6,193 nt of DNA from an uncultured Eubacteriales bacterium (GTDB lineage: Bacteria; Bacillota; Clostridia; Christensenellales; UBA1242). The stretch is taken from positions 1 to 6,193 of the forward strand of contig CARXKP010000047.1 in the NCBI GenBank assembly GCA_949096025.1. The letters run 5' to 3'. Below the pieces are notes generated by a model. It made no database searches and was not told the DNA's origin. It worked only from the letters and a program-made list of their open reading frames with translations. The position numbers and the translations under genes are program-made. Positions 1-5,820 of this stretch are shown piece after piece. The first letter of the stretch is position 1. The number at the start of each line of letters is the position of its first letter.

Positions 1-3
1 AAG

Positions 4-33
4 AAGACAAGTTATTAATTGTTTACTTATATA
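4..33 (+). promoter_or_regulatory. Weak candidate promoter for the nuclease gene
   Basis: AAGACA (4-9) and TATATA (28-33) are separated by 18 bases and loosely fit -35 and -10 boxes. Transcription would then begin near base 40, inside the G-tract. The match is modest and the upstream sequence is cut by the window edge, so a promoter further left is equally possible. Confidence 0.25.
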
Positions 34-37
34 TCAA

Positions 38-46
38 GGGGGGGGG
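38..46 (+). repeat. Nine-G homopolymer at the nuclease translation start
   Basis: Nine consecutive G residues follow CAA and are followed by six A residues, the last being the A of the ATG. The tract occupies the Shine-Dalgarno position of the nuclease gene. Such a run is exceptional in DNA this AT-rich. Homopolymeric G tracts in bacteria mutate by slipped-strand mispairing, so length changes would alter spacing to the start, or the reading frame if translation began at the TTG at 19. Assembly or sequencing uncertainty in the exact count is possible. Confidence 0.85.
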
Positions 47-51
47 AAAAA

Positions 52-1179
52 ATGACTCACGTTTTTGTAGTTAATGAAACAACTTTTAAATATCATTTAG
101 AATATCTTTTTGCTGGAACTGGAGCAAAAGAAAATACTGTCTCTTTTCTTACAAATTCTACTGTTAACTTTAATTCAACAAGAGAAAGAATGCTAGTAGG
201 GATGATAGCTGATATTTCTAAGGTTCGAGTAGGTGATAAAGTTATATTCTATTTACAGGCAACCCCCAATAATCAAGGAATGTTTTATGGAGTGTTTAAG
301 GTGGTTTCAAATTCTTTCTTTGATGAAAATGATGCTTCAAACTTTTTAATAGGACAATTAGGAAAAGGACTTTCATTTAAAGTATTAATTGAACCAGACG
401 AAGTTTATGCAAAAGGTATTACAGAACACGAATATTTGGATTCTCTGCAAGGTAAAAACCATCCTGCAGATCTTTGTTGGAGTTTAATTTATAGAAAGTT
501 AAAGGGCAATCGTGGTTGTACAACCATAATGGATTATGAATACGAAGATTTATTATTAAAACTAAAGCACAAAAATAATAATGTTACTGTTAATTCTCAT
601 AATTATTCATTTGATACTGTAAATCGTCAAATAGTTGCTTCTGCTACAACCAATCAATATACTGGCAGACAAAATTCTTTAAATATTTTGCCAAGATTAT
701 TGTATAAAGCTTCAAGACAAAATTCTTTTGAAACGCATTTGCAAGCATATATTACTCAAAATTATGATAATCAACCATTGTCAAGTCTTTTAATTCCTCA
801 ACAAGGATTGAATTGTTGGATTGGTAATGAAGTGGCTTGTGGGGTGGGTATGCAACGTATAGATTTAATGTTAAAACAGGAAACGGATACAGATGTATTT
901 ATTCGTCTTATGGAATTAAAGGATGAGAGTCCATATCAAAATATAGTTATTCAAATTAAATGGTATTTGGAGTGGATTTCAGATTATGTAATACCTAAAT
1001 ACCAAGGAAAAAACATTCATATTATTCCAACGATAATTGCAAAAGGAAATTTAAGTAATAATTTACAGAATACTTATCAATCTTTTAATTTTACTATCCC
1101 TAATGCTGTAGTCCAACCTATTGAATATATAGGGTTTACAACAAATGCTAATAATATTGATTTTACGAGATATCTATAA
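52..1179 (+). CDS. Probable restriction endonuclease: PUA/EVE-like N-terminal domain plus PD-(D/E)XK nuclease domain
   Basis: A 375-residue protein from the ATG at 52. Residues about 1-165 resemble a PUA/EVE-like nucleic-acid reader domain: the pattern VGDKVIFYLQ (60-69) followed by GMFYGVFKVV (76-85) is a typical beta-strand pair, and RKLKGNRGCTTI (148-159) looks conserved in related restriction proteins. The C-terminal half looks like the NucS/PD-(D/E)XK nuclease fold, with E227 in a helix, D271 in RIDLML and E288-x-K290 in MELKD, the expected acidic/Glu-x-Lys active site. It converges on a D12 DNA adenine methyltransferase, so I infer a type II restriction enzyme. A modification-dependent (type IV) nuclease is the alternative, because EVE-like domains often read modified bases. 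No target sequence can be inferred. ATG 52 is preferred over an in-frame TTG at 19, which lies just after a stop and has no good ribosome site. The G-tract at 38-46 must act as, or displace, the Shine-Dalgarno sequence. Confidence 0.7.
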   Translation: MTHVFVVNETTFKYHLEYLFAGTGAKENTVSFLTNSTVNFNSTRERMLVGMIADISKVRVGDKVIFYLQATPNNQGMFYGVFKVVSNSFFDENDASNFLIGQLGKGLSFKVLIEPDEVYAKGITEHEYLDSLQGKNHPADLCWSLIYRKLKGNRGCTTIMDYEYEDLLLKLKHKNNNVTVNSHNYSFDTVNRQIVASATTNQYTGRQNSLNILPRLLYKASRQNSFETHLQAYITQNYDNQPLSSLLIPQQGLNCWIGNEVACGVGMQRIDLMLKQETDTDVFIRLMELKDESPYQNIVIQIKWYLEWISDYVIPKYQGKNIHIIPTIIAKGNLSNNLQNTYQSFNFTIPNAVVQPIEYIGFTTNANNIDFTRYL

Positions 1180-1206
1180 AAAGAGAGGTTATTCACCTCT
1201 CTTTTT
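1178..1206. terminator. Bidirectional intrinsic terminator between nuclease and methyltransferase
   Basis: A perfect 12-bp stem (1178-1189 with 1195-1206; core GAGAGGT/ACCTCTC) closes a 5-base loop and has A-runs on the left and T-runs on the right, so it can terminate transcription from either side. It overlaps the stop codon of the nuclease gene and the last codons (RGE) of the methyltransferase gene. Confidence 0.85.
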
Positions 1207-2232
1207 TATTAAACAATGCAAATACTCGATGGTTGTTTTAGATTTATTTGATCTTTTATTATCGGCTTTAAATCTACGATATTCTTGTGAATATATAGAA
1301 TATTCACCATATTTGCTCATAATATTTTTAATTTCATCAAAGTTCATTAAACCTTCGTTATTATAACTAAGAAATATGTATTTAAAATTAGCATTTTTTA
1401 TTAGATCTTCAAAAACAGAACAAACTTTTGATTTAATGCAATAATCGCTCTTTTGCGATTTATAATCTCTTAGACCAGTTTTCCCAGATATGACAGGATT
1501 GTCATTTTTTGCTATAGTTTCTAAAATATGATAATTAGCACAATATTGTCTTTCGTTATAAGGTGGATCTAGATACAATATGTCGCCATATATTTTTGAG
1601 ATTAAATTATTGACATCTTCGTTATATACACGGCAATTAACATGATTTGATGGAAAAGGGAGTGGTGATAAAACAAAAGATTTCAATGCACTTGATTTTA
1701 ATTTTTTTAGATATGCTCCATATACAGAAGCCGTATTTGAATATTTATCAATAGAAGTTATGAGAGATCCTAGTAGAAAATAAAATTCGTTCTTATTTAT
1801 TTTGTTTTCCTTAAGTAATATGTCCAGTTCGTTTCTAATGGCATCACATTTTCTTGCATTTTCTGCAGAAAAATACATTCGCCTATATTCTTGCCCCTCT
1901 GTACCTTCAAAAGTATAATTTCTATATATAAAGCCATTAAAACCATTTAATTTATTTAATTCGTCTATCGTTTTAAGCATTTTTATTTTGTTAAGATTGC
2001 CATTATTTTCTATTAGGTGCTTTGTTATAACATAACTATAGTATTGGATATCGTTTGCTATTATCGAATAGCCTAAAGATTTAAAACGACTTCCAACGCA
2101 CCCTGTTCCTGAAAAAAGATCAGCAAAAATCATTTCGCTAGGTTTGCGAAGTTCATTGTTTGTAATAAGTGTTTTGCGAATCGAAGATTCGATAAAATTT
2201 AAAAGCGTAAGTTTTGAGCCTATATAATTCAT
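1189..2232 (-). CDS. D12-class DNA adenine-N6 methyltransferase (type II modification enzyme)
   Basis: A 347-residue protein that transfers a methyl group from S-adenosylmethionine to adenine N6 in a specific DNA site. Motifs run in the order expected for the D12 (alpha) class: motif X YIGSK at 3-7, the SAM-binding motif I DLFSGTGCVG at 38-47, and catalytic motif IV DPPY at 222-225 followed by NERQYCANYH. The C-terminal blocks YIFLSYNNEGLM (285-296) and KTTIEYLHCL (332-341) look like the FokI/NlaIII-type enzymes as I recall them; the recognition site cannot be read from this. The ATG at 2232 has AAGGA about 8 bases upstream, inside the last codons of the preceding acetyltransferase gene, only 3 bases after its stop codon, so the two are probably co-transcribed and translationally coupled. 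The protein appears full length. The convergent nuclease is its likely partner; an orphan methylase role remains possible. Confidence 0.93.
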   Translation of the reverse strand: MNYIGSKLTLLNFIESSIRKTLITNNELRKPSEMIFADLFSGTGCVGSRFKSLGYSIIANDIQYYSYVITKHLIENNGNLNKIKMLKTIDELNKLNGFNGFIYRNYTFEGTEGQEYRRMYFSAENARKCDAIRNELDILLKENKINKNEFYFLLGSLITSIDKYSNTASVYGAYLKKLKSSALKSFVLSPLPFPSNHVNCRVYNEDVNNLISKIYGDILYLDPPYNERQYCANYHILETIAKNDNPVISGKTGLRDYKSQKSDYCIKSKVCSVFEDLIKNANFKYIFLSYNNEGLMNFDEIKNIMSKYGEYSIYSQEYRRFKADNKRSNKSKTTIEYLHCLIKKRGE

Positions 2233-2235
2233 TTA

Positions 2236-2778
2236 TTAGTTCCTTATTTTTCCATCAATCTTTAAAATTTTTTTATAAAAATTTGTATCCGTCCAGTTTG
2301 GACATAATGGATTTGTATAAATTTCAAATCCATTATTTTTTAATACTTTATTTGATCCAATATTTTCTTTATCACACTGAGCAATAAGTTCAGTCATTCT
2401 AAGTTCTTTTGCCCTATTAGATAATATTTCTACAAATTTTGAGCCATAGCCTTTTCTTTGTTCTGAAGGCCTAGTTTTATACCATATATTCCCGCTATGT
2501 TTTTTCCAATAATTATTAAGTTTAAATCTAAGTCCGCCTATAGCAACTGGTTTATCGTCTACATATAAGACATAATTTTCTGCTGGTAAAACATTCCTTG
2601 ATAATGACAAAGAGTAGGCAACCATCATTCTTGAATTTATTTCGTCTATAATTTCATTTTTTGTTTTTCCAAAATATTCATTTGTCTGACCAAATTCATC
2701 TATTTTAGGTATTTCTTGAAACATTTTATAAAGTTCATCGTCTAACAGATAGGAACGAAGTTCAAGTAGTTTGTACAT
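2236..2778 (-). CDS. GNAT family N-acetyltransferase, first gene of the methyltransferase operon
   Basis: A 180-residue protein with the GNAT fold that uses acetyl-CoA to acetylate an unknown amine. The acetyl-CoA pyrophosphate-binding loop is QRKGYG at 107-112, in IWYKTRPSEQRKGYG (98-112). It is followed by the typical later block CDKENIGSNKVLKNNGF (135-151). The start is set at the ATG at 2778 because AAGGAG lies 7 bases upstream. A longer open frame to 2856 would add 26 hydrophobic residues with no such site and would run through the -10 box. The stop is 3 bases from the methyltransferase start. The substrate is unknown. Placement ahead of a modification methylase could be chance or a functional link; nothing in the sequence shows that it acts on DNA, antibiotics or proteins. 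Confidence 0.88.
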   Translation of the reverse strand: MYKLLELRSYLLDDELYKMFQEIPKIDEFGQTNEYFGKTKNEIIDEINSRMMVAYSLSLSRNVLPAENYVLYVDDKPVAIGGLRFKLNNYWKKHSGNIWYKTRPSEQRKGYGSKFVEILSNRAKELRMTELIAQCDKENIGSNKVLKNNGFEIYTNPLCPNWTDTNFYKKILKIDGKIRN

Positions 2779-2797
2779 TTTTTTACTCCTTAAATGT

Positions 2798-2825
2798 ATT
2801 ATATCAATTTTTGTGATTATTTCAA
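2798..2825 (-). promoter_or_regulatory. Sigma-A-type promoter for the acetyltransferase-methyltransferase operon
   Basis: On the minus strand, TTGAAA (2825-2820; 5 of 6 to consensus) is separated by 16 bases from a perfect TATAAT (2803-2798). The expected transcription start near 2791 falls on the first bases of the AAGGAG ribosome site (2791-2786), which gives an unusually short leader of about 13 bases before the ATG at 2778. Confidence 0.7.
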
Positions 2826-2893
2826 AGCAAAATAAAAGAAGAAAGAAGGCTTTCATATTTTAATTCATAATCATATAAAAATTTAGTAAAAAT

Positions 2894-2953
2894 GATAAAG
2901 AGTTTTTTTTATCGCAAAGGAGAAAATAGGTGTGAAAGGGGATTTTCTTTTTT
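2894..2953. other. AT-rich hairpins in the divergent intergenic region
   Basis: Two inverted repeats lie side by side. GATAAA (2894-2899) pairs with TTTATC (2908-2913) around a T-rich loop. The segment 2916-2927 pairs with 2942-2953 (core AGAAAAT/ATTTTCT, extended by two G-T wobbles and A-T pairs). The second ends in a T-run and could be a weak rightward terminator, although no gene on the plus strand precedes it. Their role is unknown. Confidence 0.35.
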
Positions 2954-2982
2954 ATTAAGTAAATCTTGTATAATTTCCGCTT

Positions 2983-3093
2983 ATGCTTATAGACCTTAAC
3001 AATATTTTAATTTTTGCCTTGTTTTTAATATTATTATTATACATTTTTATTTACTTTGCTATGTTTGACTATTATGTAGTTACAAGATCTTGA
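2983..3093 (+). CDS. Possible 36-residue single-pass membrane peptide
   Basis: A small open frame starting MLIDLNNILIF and ending YYVVTRS. Between a polar N-terminus and a C-terminus with one Arg lies about 20 residues of Leu, Ile, Phe and Tyr, enough for one transmembrane helix. There is no purine-rich ribosome site. A TATAAT at 2969-2974 would place the transcript start within a few bases of the ATG, which raises the possibility of a leaderless message. Its stop codon overlaps the -35 box of the riboswitch promoter. AT-rich DNA readily encodes hydrophobic peptides by chance, so this is only a candidate. No family is recognised. Confidence 0.25.
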   Translation: MLIDLNNILIFALFLILLLYIFIYFAMFDYYVVTRS

Positions 3094-3118
3094 CAAACTG
3101 CATACTCTGTAATATAAT
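3090..3118 (+). promoter_or_regulatory. Consensus sigma-A promoter of the riboswitch-exporter unit
   Basis: TTGACA (3090-3095) and TATAAT (3113-3118) are both perfect and separated by the ideal 17 bases. Transcription should begin near 3125, about 45 bases before the aptamer. Such a strong promoter fits control exerted after initiation, by attenuation in the leader. The bases between start and aptamer contain a small inverted repeat (CATTC 3143-3147 with GAATG 3154-3158). Confidence 0.9.
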
Positions 3119-3170
3119 ATCTTTACTCTTTGTACCGCATTACATTCTTTATGGAATGCAAAGTATTCAG

Positions 3171-3260
3171 TACAACCTGAGCAGGCAATGACACTAAGTC
3201 ATAGGGCTGGGCCACGATAAAGTGGCAACAGATAGTTTTTTTATCTGTGGGACAGTTGTA
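3171..3260 (+). promoter_or_regulatory. NiCo riboswitch aptamer (Ni2+/Co2+ sensing, formerly the czcD motif)
   Basis: The segment matches the conserved NiCo RNA closely, including CTGAGCAGGCAATGAC, GGGCTGG, GGCAACAGAT and ATCTGTGGGACAG. All four helices can be drawn: P1 TACAAC (3171-3176) with GTTGTA (3255-3260); P2 ATGAC (3188-3192) with GTCAT (3198-3202); P3 GCCAC (3211-3215) with GTGGC (3222-3226); P4 ACAGATA (3228-3234) with TATCTGT (3242-3248). Known members bind Co2+ or Ni2+ cooperatively at the junction and allow transcription of metal exporters. The downstream gene is a CDF exporter, as expected. The 3' strands of P4 and P1 overlap a terminator, so ligand binding should turn the gene on. 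Confidence 0.95.
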
Positions 3261-3278
3261 TGTACCACAGATTTTTTT
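3243..3278 (+). terminator. Riboswitch expression-platform terminator
   Basis: ATCTGTGG (3243-3250) pairs with CCACAGAT (3265-3272), followed directly by seven T residues (3272-3278, the first shared with the stem). The left arm is also the 3' strand of aptamer helix P4, and P1's 3' strand lies in the loop. The folded, metal-bound aptamer and this terminator therefore exclude each other. Confidence 0.9.
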
Positions 3279-3281
3279 ATT

Positions 3282-3316
3282 TCTGTGGATTGATTTAATT
3301 TCCGCAGACGTTTTTT
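3282..3316 (+). terminator. Probable second, tandem terminator in the riboswitch leader
   Basis: TCTGTGG (3282-3288) can pair with CCGCAGA (3302-3308; one G-U pair), then CG and six T residues (3311-3316). The left arm can instead pair with CCACAGA (3265-3271), the right arm of the first terminator, so formation of this hairpin may depend on the state of the first. The two-base gap before the T-run and the 13-base loop make it weaker than the first. Confidence 0.55.
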
Positions 3317-3359
3317 ACTAGTTGGAAGCATTAAATATGTAAGCAAAGGAGTTATTATA

Positions 3360-3373
3360 TTGCCACGTGGCAA
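3360..3373. repeat. Perfect 14-bp palindrome before the exporter ribosome site
   Basis: TTGCCACGTGGCAA is a perfect inverted repeat ending 4 bases before the AGGGG ribosome site (3378-3382) of the exporter gene. It could be a repressor operator or a small RNA hairpin affecting initiation. An AAAGGAG at 3345-3351 lies 8 bases before the TTG that begins the palindrome; that TTG opens an 18-codon frame (3360-3416) overlapping the exporter start, which may be coincidence. Confidence 0.6.
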
Positions 3374-3390
3374 ACATAGGGGAATAATTT

Positions 3391-4344
3391 ATGAAAGCCA
3401 AAAGAAAAACAATTAAAAATGTTTCTGACGAAAGAGGAATTAACGAAAAGTCTATTATCTTGCGTATATCTCTTGTGAGTGTACTCGGGAATGCTATATT
3501 ATCTATTTTCAAATTTGTTGCAGGAATTATAGGTGGCTCTAGTGCAATGGTTTCTGATGCTATTCATTCTTTTTCAGATGTTCTGACAACAATTATTGCA
3601 GTTTTTGGTGTTCGTTTGTCAAAAAAAGAAGCAGACAAAAGTCATCCTTATGGGCACGAAAGATTTGAGTGTGTAGCATCATTGATACTTGGAATAATAC
3701 TTTTAGTGACAGGCATAGGAATTGGCAAGGCGGGGATTGAAAATATTGCTTCGGGAAATTATAAAACAATGGCTACGCCAGGAATTATTGCTCTGATTGC
3801 CGCAATTATATCTATTATAACAAAAGAAGGTATGTATTGGTATACTCGTTATTATGCCAAAATAATAAAATCTCCTGCATTTATGGCGGATGCTTGGCAT
3901 CATAGGTCTGACGCGTTATCTTCTATAGGCTCTTTGATTGGTGTTGTTGGAGCTATGCTTGGTTTACCGATTATGGATTGTATAGCAAGTCTTGTAATTT
4001 GTTTATTTATATTTAAAGTTTCCTATGATATTTTAAAAGATGCAATATCAAAAATGCTGGACACCTCTTGTGGTGAGAAGTTTGAAAAAGAATTAACGGA
4101 ATATGTTGCACAACTTGAAGAAATTGTACAAATTGACAAAATTCATTCAAGAAGGTTTGGTAATAAAGCATATATTGATATGGTTCTTAGAATAGACGGC
4201 GAATTAAGTCTTAGAGAAGCGGATGATATTGCAGAGCGTATTCACAGCAAGGTAGAGGCTCATTTTTCAGATATTAAACATATTTCTATACAACTTAAAC
4301 CATTAGATAAAGAAACCCCCGAACTAATCGAGGGGGAGATGTAA
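3391..4344 (+). CDS. Cation diffusion facilitator metal exporter under NiCo riboswitch control
   Basis: A 317-residue inner-membrane proton-coupled divalent metal antiporter of the CDF family, normal in length. Six membrane segments are visible within residues about 25-215, followed by a cytoplasmic metal-sensing domain of about 95 residues. Transport-site residues are H59 and D63 in IHSFSD (helix 2) and H170 and D174 in WHHRSD (helix 5), a two-His two-Asp site typical of Zn/Co/Ni-type rather than Mn-type members. The conserved HPYGHERFE lies at 85-93. ATG 3391 is preceded by AGGGG with 8-base spacing. The NiCo riboswitch leader indicates that the physiological trigger is excess Co2+ or Ni2+, so efflux of these ions is inferred; Zn2+ transport cannot be excluded. 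The gene ends 16 bases from the convergent acetyltransferase gene, with no clear terminator between them. Confidence 0.95.
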   Translation: MKAKRKTIKNVSDERGINEKSIILRISLVSVLGNAILSIFKFVAGIIGGSSAMVSDAIHSFSDVLTTIIAVFGVRLSKKEADKSHPYGHERFECVASLILGIILLVTGIGIGKAGIENIASGNYKTMATPGIIALIAAIISIITKEGMYWYTRYYAKIIKSPAFMADAWHHRSDALSSIGSLIGVVGAMLGLPIMDCIASLVICLFIFKVSYDILKDAISKMLDTSCGEKFEKELTEYVAQLEEIVQIDKIHSRRFGNKAYIDMVLRIDGELSLREADDIAERIHSKVEAHFSDIKHISIQLKPLDKETPELIEGEM

Positions 4345-4360
4345 GTAAACAAGACCTGAT

Positions 4361-4801
4361 TTATAGATACTTATAAAAACCATAATCTTCATCATAACCT
4401 AATTTTTTATAAAATTTTCTTGCACTTTGATTATCGGCATCGCATCCGAGAAAAATAAAGTCAACGCCTTTTTCTTTGCCAAATTTTTCTATAAAAGACA
4501 TTATTTTTTGTCCAATTTTTTGTCTGCGGTAGTCCGGATGAACTCTTAAATTCCAAAGCATAATTATTGGTTTTTGCTGTTCGACAATGTCGTGATTGAT
4601 TACAACAGAACAAAAACCAATTAATTCCCCGTTTTCTACAGCAGAAATAAATTTATAGTCTTCATTTTGACTTAGCCTGTCAAATTCTTTGACCATTCCA
4701 TCATAATTTGTTTCCACAAAAGTATCGCCTTTATGATATTGCCTATAAAGCCAAGGCAATTCTTTCAGGTCATCTTTTATAGTAAATCTAATTTCAATCA
4801 A
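4361..4801 (-). CDS. GNAT family N-acetyltransferase
   Basis: A 146-residue single-domain acetyl-CoA-dependent acetyltransferase. Motif A is LWNLRVHPDYRRQKIGQKIM (82-101), with the cofactor loop RRQKIGQ at 92-98. Motif B is CDADNQSARKFYKKLGY (120-136), typical of GNAT proteins, and the N-terminus MIEIRFTIKDDL is the usual first strand. The start is a TTG at 4801, supported by AAGGAAGG upstream and by the standard GNAT N-terminus. It lies 36 bases downstream of the broken transglutaminase-like gene and could share its transcript. The substrate is unknown. It is not closely similar in sequence to the acetyltransferase at 2236-2778, so the two are not a recent duplication. Confidence 0.9.
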   Translation of the reverse strand: MIEIRFTIKDDLKELPWLYRQYHKGDTFVETNYDGMVKEFDRLSQNEDYKFISAVENGELIGFCSVVINHDIVEQQKPIIMLWNLRVHPDYRRQKIGQKIMSFIEKFGKEKGVDFIFLGCDADNQSARKFYKKLGYDEDYGFYKYL

Positions 4802-4837
4802 AGTTGTTCCCTTCCTTTTATAAAATTTTTCTTTTCA

Positions 4838-5820
4838 TCAAATATCCGAAAAGAATATTTTTTTTCTAGCGAAATAAGAATTTTTTATTTCATCTATTAA
4901 AGTTTCGTCCAAACCCATTTGTTTTAAAGCTAAAAATAGAGTTTTATCTTCAATTGGTTTGCAATATTTTAATGACATAATATCTTGCAAAGTAGATTTT
5001 GAGAAAAATTTTTGAAGATATTCTTTGTCACTATCTGATAACTGTATTGAATAATATAAACTTTTAAAATCGTTCATTTCTATTATTGTGTCATCATTCC
5101 AAACCTTTACTAAAATTTTGTAAATATCAGTGATTGGGATTGCTAATGAGTTGATTTTCCAAATGTAATCCTTGTTTTTATGTTTGCAAAATTCAAACAA
5201 TCCATTCGTGGATCACAATAATAGATGCCGTCTATATGATACTTATCATCTTTTAAACGAACCAAATTATTTGCGTGATTTATTATCTTTCCAAATTTAT
5301 TTTTTGCTAAGCTCCCTTGAACTGCACATTCAATATCAAGTTTATCACAAAGACATTTTAATACTGTTGCATAACCAACACAAACACAATAACCTTTGTT
5401 TAAAACGTCTACATAACTTCTACACATTTGAAATGGAGAATTCTTTGGGGCAAACTTATATTCTCTATTGCTTGCAAAATGATAAGCAACAATAAACTCC
5501 TCAAATTGAGATAAATTTTTGCTCCGAATAAAATTGACAATTTTGTCAAGCAAAGTTTCTGCTTTTAAAAATTCATTCAAAGTCCAAATTCCACCAAACC
5601 AGTTTGAATTGACAACTAATATTTTGTTGTTTTTAGATAAATTCTGTAAAAACTCATTTTCTTGATTAGAAACATTGTGGTCCGTTATGTCGATAATATA
5701 GTTTTCATTTTCGTTGATAGGATAAGAATAAATATTTTCTATTTTAATTGTTGTGTTGAATTTGCACCTCTCTAAACTATGTTTGCTGGTGCACCAGAAA
5801 CGACAGAGATTGAACCCGAA
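4838..5820 (-). pseudogene. Transglutaminase-like domain protein, frameshifted and lacking its 5' end
   Basis: Two overlapping minus-strand frames form one protein. The upstream frame (open from 5820, stop at 5143) contains the transglutaminase-like triad: Cys in GYCVCVGYA (codon at 5382-5380), His in INHANNLV (5277-5275) and Asp in YHIDGIYYCDP. The downstream frame (open from 5212 to the stop at 4838) supplies the C-terminus, with KDYIWKINSLAIPITDIYKI. One missing base in the A5 run (T5 on the plus strand, 5175-5179) would explain the shift; restoring it joins FANIK to NKDYIW smoothly. At the 5' side the frame runs with no ATG, GTG or TTG from 5820 down to 5580, through sequence that looks like protein interior, so the N-terminus appears to have been lost where the mobile element begins. 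A TTG at 5580 has no good ribosome site. Host-derived coding sequence probably ends near 5765. Such proteins are often of unknown, sometimes surface-associated, function. A sequencing error could explain the frameshift but not the missing start. Confidence 0.75.
5786..5797. repeat. Perfect 12-bp palindrome at the element boundary
   Basis: CTGGTGCACCAG is a perfect inverted repeat close to the composition change. It is a candidate recombinase or Rep binding site at the end of the element. Nothing in the window confirms such a role. Confidence 0.4.

Noticed and set aside
1145..1366. 73-codon plus-strand frame overlapping nuclease and methylase ends
   Set aside because: It lies antisense to conserved methylase C-terminal codons and across the shared terminator, has no ribosome site and no recognisable protein features.
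2779..2856. 26-residue hydrophobic N-terminal extension of the first acetyltransferase, resembling a signal peptide
   Set aside because: The ATG at 2778 has an ideal ribosome site, and the extension would be translated from DNA containing the promoter. GNAT enzymes are cytoplasmic.
2932..2958. Eight-codon GTG frame after AAAGGAG
   Set aside because: Too short to support, lies within a hairpin, and no function or conservation can be shown.
3318..3512. 64-codon minus-strand frame
   Set aside because: Antisense to the exporter start and its leader, with no ribosome site or protein features.
3703..3903. 66-codon minus-strand frame
   Set aside because: Shadow of the conserved CDF coding sequence.
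4316..4336. CCCCC/GGGGG hairpin at the end of the exporter gene as a terminator
   Set aside because: It has no T-run on either side and is part of the coding sequence; it may form in RNA but does not look like an intrinsic terminator.
5174..5182. Programmed -1 ribosomal frameshift joining the two transglutaminase-like frames
   Set aside because: The A5 run is not in the X-XXY-YYZ register in the upstream frame and no stimulatory structure is obvious; a simple indel is more likely.
5172..5495. 107-codon plus-strand frame
   Set aside because: Antisense to the catalytic core of the transglutaminase-like gene, whose triad is clearly recognisable on the other strand.
5786..5820. tRNA 3' end as integration target (minus-strand GGTTCAATC followed by GTGCACCA)
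   Set aside because: The distance from the loop-like TTCAATC to CCA is 5 bases too long, and no T-stem or acceptor pairing can be drawn.
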